Assembly: GCA_038501785.1 (NCBI GenBank)
Contig: JBAMJR010000073.1
Location: 62,001 to 126,000, forward strand
DNA from: Myoxocephalus aenaeus
Lineage: Eukaryota; Chordata; Actinopteri; Perciformes; Cottidae
Length of the DNA: 64,000 nt
Reading direction: 5' to 3'
The notes beneath the pieces are model-generated. The model made no database searches. It saw only the letters and a program-made list of their open reading frames with translations, and had not been told where the DNA came from. Numbering within the stretch: position 1 is the first letter of the stretch; the number at the start of each line of letters is the position of its first letter. Both the position numbers and the translations under genes were made by a program. Shown here piece after piece: positions 37,213 to 48,639 of this stretch.

Positions 37213-40200
37213 GCTTTTGTTCTCTCACCACTCCCTTTTCCTCCATGACTACTTGGCTGAAGCGACAGTTGTTTAGAGACTGCCTTTAGCAGAGTGGACA
37301 GAAAGGTCAACAAAGTCTTGTGTTGGACTGAATGTACAATATTTATTTATCTGATGACAGGGGGGGAGGAGGGGGAGGGGGGGGGGGGGGGGGGGGGAGG
37401 GCGGTGATGAAACACAGAAGGGTGAGGCTTGTGATGACAGAATGACAGGGTGTGTTTCGGGTTGGGTGGGTGGGAGAGTTGGGGAGGTAGAGAGCAGAAG
37501 GGCGTTTTCCCATGAGCGTGTCAGAATTCTGCAGAAATGCCCTGTACCCATAACAACTGACTTACATTTCACACTCGTCTCCTTCTACTTTTCCTTTTGC
37601 TGCCCCCAGCTTCTTCATCTGCCCTCCCGCTAGCTCTCCGCTTGCCTGCCTCTCTCGCCGGCTCGTTCTCAAATGGCAGAGCTCTTTCCTCTTCTTTGTT
37701 TCAACCCCCAACCCACCAAAACCCACCTCCCCTGGCCTCTTTCACTTACGGATCAGGTTTTTGGCAGAGTGACCAGATGGTTTCAGTTACAGGAGGTCAG
37801 AATAAGCGATAGGGTGAGTGCATCCCTCCCCTACCCCTCGCTTCACGTAGGAAAAAGAAGGGAAAAAAAGGAGCGCAAGCTAACCCGCCCAGGCACACAG
37901 GCATGCACAAACACGCAGGTGCAACTATTCGTACTGCTCAAACAGGTTAGAAAACTGCTGGGCAAAGCGAAATGTAGGGAAAGAGATATCGTGTGATCAA
38001 AGTTCTGGATTTCACAGACGTGAAGAGTTTTGTCCGTGACAGTGAAGCAAATTGCTCACACTTTTGTTTATTTCATTATATCGAGATATTATTGTTTGAG
38101 TATTGATTTGAACCACTTCACCAATATATATATATATATATATTTTTTTTAATTATGTTCTTAAATGTCTCTCTGACGCATGAAGAGCTCACCTTCTGTT
38201 GAGCAATCCAGGCCATGCCGTCATTATAGATCCTCCCCCCTTCGAGGGAACCCACGCTGCCTCGGTTCCGTCTCACGGTCATGCCACCGGCCAACTGCTG
38301 CTGGATCGCAGTGTGCATGTGCTGGAACTGATCGACGCTAAGGAGTCGCACAAAAGGAGGAAAAACATGTTGTGAATCTTCCCGAGGGAGCCCACTCGAC
38401 GGGCGCCGCGTCAAAAACTCCTCGGAGTGACTTTTTGTCTTGACGTGGGTCGGTTCAGCTGCAAAAATTAAACTCAGACGCCACTCTGTGACCCGCTCTG
38501 GTGTACGCACACGGCCATGAATGGACACGTGCAAAATGCAAATAATGCAACGGCGGCAAACAAACACGCAGTGCATCTCGCCTCACCTTCGGAAGATGTC
38601 ATGTTGTACGCGCATTTGCTGCAGCTCTCTGCCACAGATCATCAGATGCTCTATACTTTCTGCAGCCATGTTCAACAGTTTGTCTGCATCCCCAGCTGGA
38701 CCCCCCTATAAAACAAAATCACACGGTACAGACACCAACCTCTTGATAGTAACGTAAAAACATGAAGTCAACAATATTCTAATATTGCAGTGGGGGACAA
38801 ACACTCCATATAAATGATGCTCATTATAATGTGTGTGTGCTGCACTTACATTCTGGAGAATCATCTTGGCTCTCTGCAGATAATCCTGGCACTGGCCTGT
38901 CAGGAACAACGCTCTCTGATGGATTGTCTGTGCACTACGCATGAATGGAAAAATAAATAATATGTTTTCAGAGCTTGTAATGCAGTTTTAATTAATACCA
39001 ATGCGTACTATAAAAAAATACGGTCTACTGTGTGTTTTAAACACCCGATTCTACATATACATATGTGTGGGTGTGTGTGTGTGTGTGTATGTTCGGCTTG
39101 CTTTGTTTTTTAATAATCATTGTTGCAAAGACAGATACGGTTAATATAGTTACTATATTGGTATACATGGTTATAAATGATCATTGAATTACATGGAAAT
39201 TAAAAATTAGATTAAAAAACACAAAACATATTTTTTTGAATTTGAACAGTATGCTATATGTAAAGAATTAAGAAAATGAATGAAAACCAGAGGTGCCAAA
39301 ATTAAGCAAACTGCAGGAGACAATTAACGAAATGATAAATCACACAATAAGGAACCTCGTTAAGCTGTTTGATGTGAGGAGGATACAGGAAACAAACATT
39401 ATACAAAAGCTAAAGATATTCCCGAAAAGAAGATTTTTCCCAAGCTCATTGGGGAGGGATAAACACTAGCTATTACAAAGCTGTTTTGATACGTTTACCT
39501 CTTTTATGAAAACTACTGCACTGGGGTCACAATTAAGCAAATAAAGAGTAAAAAAACAACAACAACAAAACACATTAAATATTGGATCCAACATTCCTAA
39601 TACTACAATATTCTGTGTGAAACTCAAGAAAAGAACAAAGTACTTTCTGGTGAGGAAAAACATCTTTAAAAATGATGTGTTTTAATCCAACAAATAACTC
39701 ATTCATTATTTCTAGTCTGTCTATAAATTGTGGGACATGGGAGCAGGTCACCAATGGGTCATCCATACAAAAACAAACCAACTTTTTGACTTTTCTCTCT
39801 CTGAGGAGCTTGCAAATACCCCATACACACGTCATGATTTTTATTTATTTTTACTTTAACCTCTGTTCACCACAAGTTGAGCATCAAAAAATGTGTATAT
39901 ATTTTTTTTAAATAAACGAATTAATTTCCTGCCCCAGTACACTGTTGCAACACAGTCACCGAGATCACGGTGCTGGTGGGAGGACTTTCAAAGGGTGCGA
40001 GCACGGATTCCCTCCTTTGAACCTCCGAACACTGGCCAACAGATCCAGAGTGATCCAACCAAAAGGATTACTAAAGAAACGCGTGCAACGAACGCAAATT
40101 ATAAGTCTCTTCTTTTTCTTTTTCTTTTGCGAAGAGGTCGCGACCTGTGACGCGTTTGTTTGCGCTCGGGAAAAAACAGTTTCACCGGAAGAAAACCAGG

Positions 40201-40658
40201 ATACTTGTTGTACTTGTCGTTTTTGTCGGTGTAATTATATCTACAGCGTTCATTAACCTGTCTGTGGCGTCTAGTCGCCTTGTTGGCATTCCCAAATAGG
40301 TGTCATGGCTTAAAAGAACAACATAATGTCGATGTTTTTTTAGTTTTTTAGTTTTTACATTAACACTTAAAACACACCTCATTTCGAAGCAACAGGTGAT
40401 TTCTTACCTCAATCCGCCTCCCCCATGGGGGGCGGCCCCCATGCTGACTTTCTGCATCCCCCCGCCGCCGCCGTGCATGGACGTCTTGGAGTAGGTGGTG
40501 TACGTTTGCACGCCTTCGCCACCTTGGTAATCTCCGTGGAAGCCGTTTCCACCGACGAACACGTCGCCGCTCCTGAAGCTCGCGCTCGCCAAATCCGGTC
40601 GCGAGTTGCTCCTCTGGCCCATGCTGGCCAGCCGTGAACTGGAGCCGTACATACTCAT
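24800..40658 (-). CDS. dsp: Desmoplakin, complete (24 coding exons, 2722 aa)
   Basis: Desmoplakin anchors intermediate filaments to desmosomal plaques. Exons: 40408-40658, 38850-38934, 38587-38705, 38193-38337, 36344-36469, 36113-36172, 35858-36025, 35570-35674, 35375-35470, 35155-35280, 34830-34982, 34518-34672, 34032-34158, 33664-33850, 33278-33546, 32848-33029, 32604-32742, 31577-31770, 31273-31435, 30918-31001, 30697-30804, 30324-30422, 28393-30207, 24800-28012. All phases agree and the coding total is 8169 bases. Human DSP also has 24 exons, with 2871 residues in isoform I. Domain order: Ser/Gly-rich head (1-83), spectrin-repeat plakin domain with embedded SH3 (about 465-520), coiled-coil rod (about 1048-1800), plakin-repeat domains, then a Gly-Ser-Arg tail. 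All introns use GT-AG except one GC-AG. Whether it is the a or b teleost copy is unknown. Confidence 0.97.
28393..30207 (-). CDS. dsp: dsp exon 23: coiled-coil rod
   Basis: This 1815-base exon encodes 605 residues of nearly continuous heptad-repeat coiled coil rich in Glu, Lys, Leu, Arg and Gln. It starts IRNTKIEMLEEELKRLKDN and ends REKLKLEINKFQKQSTE. It drives desmoplakin dimerisation. Mammalian exon 23 uses an internal donor to make the short isoform II. I did not establish an equivalent donor here. The exon is about 150 codons shorter than my expectation from mammalian isoform I. Confidence 0.95.
30324..34158 (-). CDS. dsp: dsp exons 13-22: C-terminal half of plakin domain
   Basis: Ten exons continue the spectrin-type repeats up to the start of the rod. 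Key blocks are IEQYYEAIMSIWNQLYINIK, SKMRPEEYRNIIKRLETHYQ, QAKFLRSELEIINRKLGGLQ, DYELQLASYSAGLETLLNIP and HYIELLTRSSDYYRFLGELL. The exon at 33278-33546 carries a Pro/Lys-rich linker (KPEAVKPEPPKPTPAPTK) that is not alignable to the mammalian protein. The donor after 31273 is GC rather than GT. Confidence 0.93.
31002..31272 (-). other. dsp: Non-canonical GC-AG intron in dsp
   Basis: Exon 19 ends AACCAGCAGAAG and the next bases are GCACGT. Exon 20 starts after a CAG acceptor with GCGCTTCAC. Joining at GC gives QQK|ALHTEIKG in phase 0, matching the family. The nearest GT is four bases further on and would break the frame. Confidence 0.85.
31895..32475. repeat. Older dispersed repeat interrupted by the MITE
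   Basis: The left half (31905-31973) has AAGAAGTATTCAGATCCTTA and ATACTCCATTAGAAGTTTAA. The right half (32336-32475) continues with AAAAGTAGCATCAGCAAAAT and GGAAATACTCAAGTACCA. Together they read as one repeat of the same family as 47560-47965, split by the MITE. Confidence 0.7.
31974..32335. mobile_element. MITE in dsp intron
   Basis: Terminal inverted repeats are seen: AGCAGTGTGCAGGATTTGGC at the left, and at the right GAATGCTACACACTGTTCC, whose complement reads GGAACAGTGTGTAGCATTC. The interior has no coding capacity and includes GGCGACATCTAGTGGCGAGG and AGAGCCAGTGTTTAGTTTGT, words I associate with a very common teleost MITE. It sits between exons 32604-32742 and 31577-31770. Confidence 0.75.
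34518..38934 (-). CDS. dsp: dsp exons 2-12: plakin domain, spectrin-type repeats and SH3
   Basis: Eleven short exons encode helical spectrin-like repeats that bind plakophilin and plakoglobin in known desmoplakins. Recognisable blocks are AYMDTLQTQWSWLLQITKCI, SRAIMWVNEKEEEELMFDW and MVNKSKTIVRLKPRNPEEKS. The SH3 fold spans the last two exons (VMVQAICDFKQDQ | IGILKGNKGILKDN, then SKWLVTGPGGLDMLIPS and PPPNPL). The match to mammalian desmoplakin is residue-by-residue across exon joins. Confidence 0.94.
34735..34809. repeat. (GT)n microsatellite in dsp intron
   Basis: About 37 GT units, lying 20 bases downstream of the dsp exon 34830-34982 (its donor side). Confidence 0.95.
36470..38192. other. 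dsp intron with CT tract and G-rich tract
   Basis: Intron between exons 38193-38337 and 36344-36469. It carries (CT)n at 37174-37209, a G-rich stretch at 37360-37404 containing a 21-G run (37377-37397), and (TA)n near 38124-38142. No other gene seen. Confidence 0.6.
38935..40407. other. dsp intron 1
   Basis: First intron of dsp, 1.5 kb, AT-rich. It includes a short (GT)n at about 39065-39088. No other feature recognised. Confidence 0.6.
40408..40658 (-). CDS. dsp: dsp exon 1 with start codon
   Basis: The ATG at 40658 opens MSMYGSSSRLASMGQRSNSR, then PDL. This is the counterpart of the mammalian N-terminus that carries a Ser-Gly-Pro-Asp-Leu motif. The rest is Gly-rich (HGGGGGMQKVSMGAAPHGGG). 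The exon ends in phase 2 at a GTAAGA donor. A stop codon shortly upstream in the same frame supports this start. Confidence 0.9.
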
Positions 40659-40930
40659 CTCTGCCGACTAGTCGTTGTCGATATTTCGTTGTTTTCTTCT
40701 TCTTCTTCTTCAAAGGTCTTTAAGTTCGTTCCGCTCCGCGCACCTCTCCTCTCCCCTCCCCAGTCTGCCTGGCTGTTGCGCAGATAATGGTCTGCTGTGA
40801 ATAGACGGAAGCTGGCCGCTTTGGGAGAGAAACCACACCTTGCTGTCTTTACGAAACACTCCTGCCGCGGCCCGCGCGGGGGAGGTCACGGGGAGAAAAA
40901 AAGTTATGCCGCAATCTCAACTTTTTAATT
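40659..40930 (-). promoter_or_regulatory. Probable dsp 5' UTR and promoter region
   Basis: The sequence upstream of the dsp start is GC-rich with CpG clusters (for example GCGCGGGCCGCGG near 40866-40878), unlike the AT-rich DNA beyond 40920. A GAA-rich stretch lies just upstream of the ATG. No TATA box is obvious. The transcription start is not determined. Confidence 0.5.
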
Positions 40931-41134
40931 ACTCCAATTGAACTATTACGCATTACAACATGTGTTTAACTGTACAGTAGACGTGCTGGGGAAATGACTT
41001 AAAGGGACAGCTCACCCCTAAATCAATTTTTTTCTTCTCTCTCTTACCTGTAGAGCTATTTATCAATTTAGTTTGAATTTTGTGTGAGTTTCCTAATATA
41101 ATGGGACTACATGGCGCTCGGCCTGTGGTGCGCC

Positions 41135-41135
<1 letters not shown>

Positions 41136-41192
<57 letters not shown>
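41136..41192. repeat. (AC)n microsatellite
   Basis: Pure AC tract of about 28 units, inside a region (40998-41275) that begins with AAAGGGACAGCTCACCCC. That region may itself be a dispersed repeat. Confidence 0.95.
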
Positions 41193-41194
<2 letters not shown>

Positions 41195-41831
41195 ATAAAC
41201 TCCACAGCAGTTTCTCTTTCCAGGATAAAGGAGAGAGAAGAGTCGAAAGGGACTGTTCCTTTAACGCGTGTTGGGCATCTTTGCCACTGTCTGTCTTGCT
41301 TATTAATGAGGCGGCTTATACCTTTTGACAAACAAAGGCTATTGTTTGCCATCTTTAAAAACATGTTCTAGTTTATACAGACTGCTTATTATTATTATTA
41401 TTATTATTGTTATTATTATTATTATTATGTCAGAGGCATTTTTGAGATGATCTGTGTCATAGTATTGGATTAGTTATTAATTGATTTTTACATATATTGT
41501 TTGGAATAACACCGAGCATGACAGAAGATAAATCTGCTTTTCCTATTATTAATTTATATAATTGTTGCTTTATTGTTATTTCAATGGATGATTTAAAATT
41601 TGGTAAAAGGGACAACAGTTGGAAATTAGTCTTTTGGCAGGGAGACTAACACATCCACATTCACATTGATCACTGTTCATTTCCGCTGTAATAATACCTA
41701 AAAAAAATCATTCTTGATTTTATACATGACTCCCACGGCCGTCTCTGGATCCTCAGGGTTCTCTGAACCTCACTCTCTGAAGACGTATCCTATGATAAGA
41801 CTTGCTCTTCTAGCTCACGCTCTATCTTCAT

Positions 41832-42825
41832 GGTCAATGTTGACGATATAAACATAGAACAAAAAGTTCGGAAATGTGTGTTTGGAAGATTATTTCTCTG
41901 TTGTAACAATGCTTCTTGTCAAATGTTATACCGTTGGAAAGCCTGTTTATTTCCCTTTCAAACAGTTCCCCATTTGTAAAGAACATGCATTTCTGGGATG
42001 AGCAGCACAGCTGAGTATGTGGGTTGCGCTCATGAAAAATTTGCCAAATCTTCTCTGCCAATGCCAAACAGCTTTGAGCTTCCGGTGCTTAATTGGAGGC
42101 AATCTCAATGCAGAGAGATATCGAGATGAGATTCTGCAACCAGTGGCAATCCCATTGCTCCCCAGTCTGGGACCGAACTCCATCCTCCAAGATGTCAGCG
42201 CTCGCCCCCACAGAGCGGGTTCATCAGAGACTACCTGCAGAATATGGGAGTAGAGAGACTGGAATGGCCTCCAGCAGTCCTGACCTCAACCCAATTGAAC
42301 AGTTGTTGATCAGCTTGGGCGTGCTGCTCACGCTAGAGTGACCAACAGGACCGCGTTGGCTGACTTGAGACCGATCCTGCTTGAGGAGTGGAATGCCGTC
42401 CCACAGCAGTGTTCACCAGGCTGGTGACCAGCATGAGGAGGAGGTGCCAGGCTGTTGTGGCTGTGTTCTTCCACACGCTATTGAGGCTCCTGACTGTTTG
42501 TTAAATGAATAAATTATAAATGTGCCAATAAGTCTTGTTTCTTCCTGGTTAGCGATAGACTTCAATCATCCAATCCAAAAAACAAGAGTCAATAGCAGCA
42601 GCAGAACAAACTGTTGGCATTGGCAGAGAAGATTTGGCAAATTTTTTCATGGGCGCAACCCAGAAATGCATGTTCTTTACAAATGGGGAAATAAACAGGC
42701 TTTTCAATGGTATACAATTCATTGCCAAGAAGCATTGTTACAACAGAGAAATAATCTACCAAACACAAATTTTCAAACTTTTTGTACAATGTTTATATAT
42801 GCACACAATTGACAGTAATTACAAA
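41832..42825 (+). mobile_element. Decayed Tc1/mariner-type transposon with long terminal inverted repeats
   Basis: The two ends are long inverted copies: about 41832-42072 and 42608-42825. Shared words are GCATTGGCAGAGAAGATTTG, GAAATGCATGTTCTTTACAA, AAATAAACAGGCTTT and AAGCATTGTTACAACAGAG (right-end orientation). Between them, plus-strand fragments in different frames match the C-terminal half of a Tc1/IS630-type DDE transposase: GNLNAERYRDEILQPVAIP, ARPHRA, SPDLNPIEQL and ARVTNRTALADLRPILLEEW. Frameshifts separate them and the catalytic-domain start is missing, so it is inactive. Confidence 0.85.
42092..42430 (+). pseudogene. Transposase remnant inside the Tc1/mariner element
   Basis: Frame 1 reads GNLNAERYRDEILQPVAIPL then ILQDVSARPHRAG. 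In this family the latter is normally a D-N-A-R-P-H motif, so the catalytic Asp context is mutated (DVSARPH). Another frame continues with SSPDLNPIEQL, and a further frame with RVTNRTALADLRPILLEEWN and AVPQQ. At least two frameshifts and loss of the N-terminal half rule out function. Confidence 0.82.
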
Positions 42826-45462
42826 AACGCAGGAGCCAACACAGCTAATCCCCCAGTGGAGGAGGAGAGATAGTGGTTGCGCAAAGAATTTGTCATCCTG
42901 GGTTCAACATTCTTGAGGTCAAAGGAAGTCTGTTTGTGAGGTCAGTGTTTTTTGCGTATCGCTGCTTGAAGCTGACAACCAAGTGACACCAAGTGACACC
43001 AAGTGCATTCTTGTTTGTCTCCATTTTAATACTGTCACTTTGTCCTTCCTTGTCTCCCTGTTCCTCTGCACAGCACCCCATGCGTAGGCGTGTGCAGGAG
43101 CTTTGAAAAGGGAAAGGCAGTGAGTGAAATGGAAAAAAACATACAAGCATACAACAATTACCATGCAATGCCTGAAGGGGCCTTGGGTCTTTATAAATGA
43201 GGTCATAATGGAGTCTTACAGCCTTTATAACCGATGGAGGGGGACAATAGTTTACAGACACATCGTGCCCTCTGCTGTTTTTAGGCCTTATAGCTTTAGC
43301 CACTGTGCACACACACAAACACACACAGCCACTCATCACATTCGTAGAAGAGTGAAAACAGAGCGACTGAGAGAGATAAGCTGGACAGGGCGGCACTTCC
43401 AAGGAAACCAACGCCCTTGACTGGAATGTTCCAACAATTCAAGCATTGCTATCCGTTTCTTTTTTCACATGCACACTTTTTGTACACGCACACATTTCGA
43501 AAAACCTGGCATGACTTGTCTGTGCTGGAGGTTACACATTGTAATGATTTTTTTCAAACGCACGATGATATGTCTCATCTATCACGATGACAAATGATTG
43601 AAAGGCCAGCCTAAACACCCACACCTAAAGAGACACACCCTACTTTTCCCCCCCCCACTTTCGGCTCAGGTAGGTTCGCTTTACCTGTTTGCTGGTTGTT
43701 GTTTTTTAAATGCGCGTCTTTCTAACAAAAGACAGCGCAAGACTGAACATGGACAATTTTCCAAACGTGCCGCTAATAACAGCTCTCCTGTCAAGAGACG
43801 AGAAGAGAACAGCGGGACAGTGATCCTCGCCGTATAATGATGAAATGAGCACAGCATTAATTATAAGCTCCCCAACAGAAAGGGTTTGGCCTTATTAAAA
43901 CTGCACAACCGCCTTGGAATTATTTTCTTGCATGTTGTGCACAGTAGTTGTGCTCATATTTTGTTGTTAATGTTAAGATGTGAATCTGTTTGGGGGATTT
44001 AAGGGTCACGACTGACACAGTGAGGTGTGCCAAACAGTGCAGGGATGGTCACACCTGTCTGTCACCCTCCGGATTATCCTCCTTTATCTTTACTGCCTGT
44101 ATTTAACCTAAACTTTCTGTCTGTGTTGTCCGTTCAGTCATGCACAGGGCCCTTTGAGGAGAAAATAAAAGCGTTGCTGACTATCTCTTCAGATTGGGAG
44201 TAAATATTTAACTGAATGTTTGCTTTCTGCGCAAGAAAAAAAAACAGCACGAGTCGCCATTTCCTGGTTGTGATGAGGAGGTTTTTCTTGCAAATGAGAA
44301 TTTGTCACTCAAAGTTTGGGCAGCAAAATGACATCTGGATGATAAAACTAAACACATGTCAAAGTGTCTGACTTGAGGGAAGTTAAATATGATGAATCAA
44401 AAGACTAGTCGAGGGTGACAGCAGGTTAACTCCCATGAATGATGTCTGGTGATTCACAGTGAGAGTGTAACCTCCTGACACCTGGAGACACACATGTGAT
44501 ATCATTTCCAGACACGGGCCCTGACATCATTGCCTAAGTATCCTGGGAAATAAAAAAACAACAACGCTGACAGCTGGTTGATTAAATCACAGACAATTGA
44601 CATTGTCTCACGTATTAACGCTGTGATCTGAGTTTCCGCAGCAGCTCGTCAACACGCGGCTGGTTCCTCAGACCTTCCACTGCTTCATAGAATCATTAAA
44701 CAATACGGGGAAAGAGGCATTTCTTCTACTTTCACTAGATAAGCTATTTAACAAAAACAAAAGGGTGTAATATACAACATTTTATAAATACTGAGATCAT
44801 GAGTCCACAAACCACAGCCTCTAAGAAATATTTGACTTGACCAAAAACATTTTATTTTAAGTGACTAGGATAAACAATTCAGCAAAGAGATATCACTTCC
44901 CCAGTTGATTACTTACATTAAGACAGTTGTGTTTTGTAATACAAGAGATTTTGTGTTGAAACATGAAAATGAGGATTCATCTATTGCTAACTAATGGTGA
45001 ATTAAGAAATCTACAGATACAAACAGACAAAGAAAACACCTATATGTATATTTTGGATGTTTTTTATTTCCACTAGTCTGAAAGAAAACATATTGAGGAT
45101 GCAAAATAGTCCAAAATCTTTGTTGCAAACCTGTGTAATCCTGGTAAAGGATAATTTATTGTAATCTAGTAAGCAACTCAATATAAAAAACAACAACAAC
45201 AACAACAACAACAACACCAGGATCAGCCTTAAAGTGCATAACATTTGGAGGAATATATTTGTAATTGTAGATTTGTAAACTCCTCCCGAGTCATTAAACC
45301 CTCCCAAATCATCCAGGATAATGGCCATGGCCTCGCTTATCCACTGGGGAACAAATCAACGGCATTAGAGGCAATTCCTCAATGATTTGGAGCTACAGAC
45401 AACCTTTGAGTTCAACGCCTTTTCTTTTACAATATTTGCTTATCAGCTGGAAGATTAACGGA

Positions 45463-45515
<53 letters not shown>
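45463..45515. repeat. (GT)n microsatellite
   Basis: About 26 GT units in the dsp-slc22a23 spacer. Confidence 0.95.
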
Positions 45516-45516
<1 letters not shown>

Positions 45517-47559
45517 ACAACAGTGTGTGTATGTCCATCTCTAATCACACTGCCAACATGTTTATCGTTTTACTAAATTGATACTAATCCCAAAGTGGAC
45601 TCTTGGACTTTGGCACCAACATGAACTAAAAGAAAAAAAAAGCACATTATATGTGGAGAAAGGATTCTCTGTTGTGTTTTTAATCACAATATGTTGGGAT
45701 AAAGCCTATATCTACAAATCTTTTACTTTCATTCATTGCAGAGTGAAAGCTCAGGTACACCTCTGTTTTGTTCTTCTTCTTCAGCTTACACCTCATGTGT
45801 AACCAGCCAGTTTATGAGACATACACACATACCTATCCTCCCGCGTAGCCTCACCTGGGTGTGTCCTGGACACACCTGACTTAGCTGCTTGGGAGGGACA
45901 ATCAGGTTTTCATGGATAACAAACAGCACGGTGAGATAATGTGACGGTACAACCGCCGACTGGTTTCTGTTGGCCCGCAGCCATCTATACTTTTCTGCAC
46001 ACACTGCAGTAGAAAGCATTGTCTGAGTGAAAGATTTGTAAATGACGCAGATAAAATAGATCCGGTCATTAATGTTTTACATTGTTACCTTTCAGATAAT
46101 AGAGAAGTGGGGAGAAAGAGGAAAAGTCCATTTATAATTCATTATCTGTTGAAAGGTTAATTAATTTAACACATACATCCGGTAATTTATTCTGATTTAA
46201 ACCTGTTTTCAACACTTAAAGAAAACCCCCACTTTAGCTTCACAAATGTGAAAGAAAAAACAACAACACAACTTTTAAAATAAATAGGCTGCAAAATGCT
46301 GCAATGAACGAGAAAGCGGTGCCGTTGCTCCATTCTGCCAACAGGGGTCATGAGTGTGTAAACAGACACTCCTCCGGCCTGTGGGGCCCCTCAGGAGCCA
46401 ACATATTACCATGTCCTGTCCACAATCACACAGTACAGCTGCACAGTGATGGCAGTGTGTTGATTACATGGTAAATGTCACATCAAACTCCAATGTAATG
46501 TGTCACAATTGTGGGGGATTATATAAATAAATAAAAAACAATAATGCAATTAATTTTTAAAATAATTCCAGTGTCAAATATTCCAAATAAAATGTCTTCA
46601 CTTGCAGATCTTGGAGAAACTAATAAAAATGAAATGTGCATGACTCAACACCTTGAGTGAGGAAAAAAAGTCAAATAAAAATGTACTAGCGCGTTATGGC
46701 CAGGAGGGTGAAGCATTGATAAACAAGTAGGAGTCAGATAAATAAAGGCTCAAGCCATGTGAGTGGAAATCAAACCTGACCAATACTCTTTTGTCTTCAT
46801 AAATCATTGTCCAGTTAATCCCATGAGGCTTCTTTAAATCATTCACATTGAGCGTTGCAGCACACAAACAAATAATAATAAGTGTTCAGGTCCAATCAGA
46901 TTCATAATAGAAAAAGATGTATGTGAGACTATAATTAAGTGTTACGTTTTGCGACCAAGGGTGTCTGATTATATTCATAAAAACCCATACATTGTATTTA
47001 TATGTCTTGCGAAAAACCAGTGATGGGATTTCAGTAAAATGAGGGCAAGAGATTGAAAATGATTCAGATAAATAATCTTATTTGATAAGAATTAAATCAA
47101 ATTTGTTGATCAAAATGTGCATCAGAGCAGATAATGTCAACATAATGTGTTGCTATGAAAAATGAACCCTCTTTCCAAACCGGGCACACTTCATAAAAGG
47201 TCAATAAATTATGGCTTTATTGATAGGTTATACATTATTTATGAATGCTTTATAGATTAATAAGGGAACGCTGTGTGTTGCCAGGTTGGGATGAGAAATC
47301 AGTCAACTGTTTGTCATTCTCCGGCATAACATGTGTCTTTTGTTTCTTCACTTTATTAATGTTCAGTTCAACCGCTCTGTGAAGAGCTGAAGACCATCTG
47401 GAACCAAATCCATTTAAGTACCAATTAACATTTACAACTCCAGAAGAGGAAACGCATCATTAATAACTTAGGTCTACTGCTATTTATAACTGCAGACCTA
47501 TTGGCTCATTATAGTGAGAAAGGATTAGATTTATTAATTATTGTTTTTACCACCAAGCA

Positions 47560-47965
47560 GTGGTAGAATAAATCTATTTGTCTTAAGTAAGAAATATCAC
47601 AGGGGAGCACAAGTCCTGCATTCAAAATTGTACTCAAGTAAAAGTACAAACGTATTAGTGTCGCAATACAATAACATACAAAAGTAAACTGGTTATGTCG
47701 AATGGCCCATTTCAGATTTGCATATTATGTTTCTGGGATTCTAATTATTGATTGCATTCACCTTTACCTCACTAAAATGTTGCAGTCGGTAGCTTATTTT
47801 ATCTATTTTATATACACTGCTGGGTGACTTAACGTACACTAACATATCATTTTTTTATTATTGGATTTCTGAATCTGCAAAGTCACTAGTAACTGAAGCT
47901 TGGTGGAGTAAAAATATAGATTAGCATTAAAATGGTAGCTCAGAATTACTTGAGTAAATAGTTAC
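47560..47965. repeat. Dispersed teleost-type repeat
   Basis: Contains GTCCTGCATTCAAAATTGTA, CTCAAGTAAAAGTACAAACG and AAGTCACTAGTAACTGAAGC. These words match the repeat split by the MITE at 31895-32475. No coding capacity. Confidence 0.6.
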
Positions 47966-48639
47966 ATAACACCACTGAACCAGGCTAAATGTAATGATCA
48001 ACACGCTAACAGCCTGGACAACAAAGAAGAACACAATGTTGATACTCTGCCAAGACCAAAGCCCTTTCAATGCTGCTCCACTGTTCCCTCCCCGGCATTG
48101 TCCCGTGACCGAGAGGGTTCTGCTCACATCTGTGATTACAAAGTTGTATAAAGAGTCGTTATCTTTTTTTTAAATTATTATTCACCGTTGCTGGCTAGCT
48201 AAAGTAGAAGTGGCATGTTTGTTGTTGTTGTTGTTGTTGTTGTTGTATTGTTTGCTCCAGAACTGTGCGGAGACAGTGCTAGTTCCTCCTCCTCCTGCTC
48301 TTCCTCCTCCTCCTCTTCCTCCTACCCCCCGGTGATAGGACATCTGTAGCCGACTGAGCGTGGAGAACCTTTCTATTACTTATTCATATTTCATCTACAA
48401 TATTCTGGGCCAGTGTCTCTCGGAAGAACCCCAAAATACTAGATCTTGTGACTTTCTTGCAAAAATGAAATTCCAATTTCTAAACATTTTCAACAACCAC
48501 AAAAAATAAAAATAAAAGAATATGTGGAAAAACGGTTACTATGGTTTGGTTCTAGTCTGTTATTAAATAACATACACCTGGCTGCAACATATACGTGTCC
48601 TATTATGAGAACACTGTAGGCTACTGTTGTCTTTACTGA

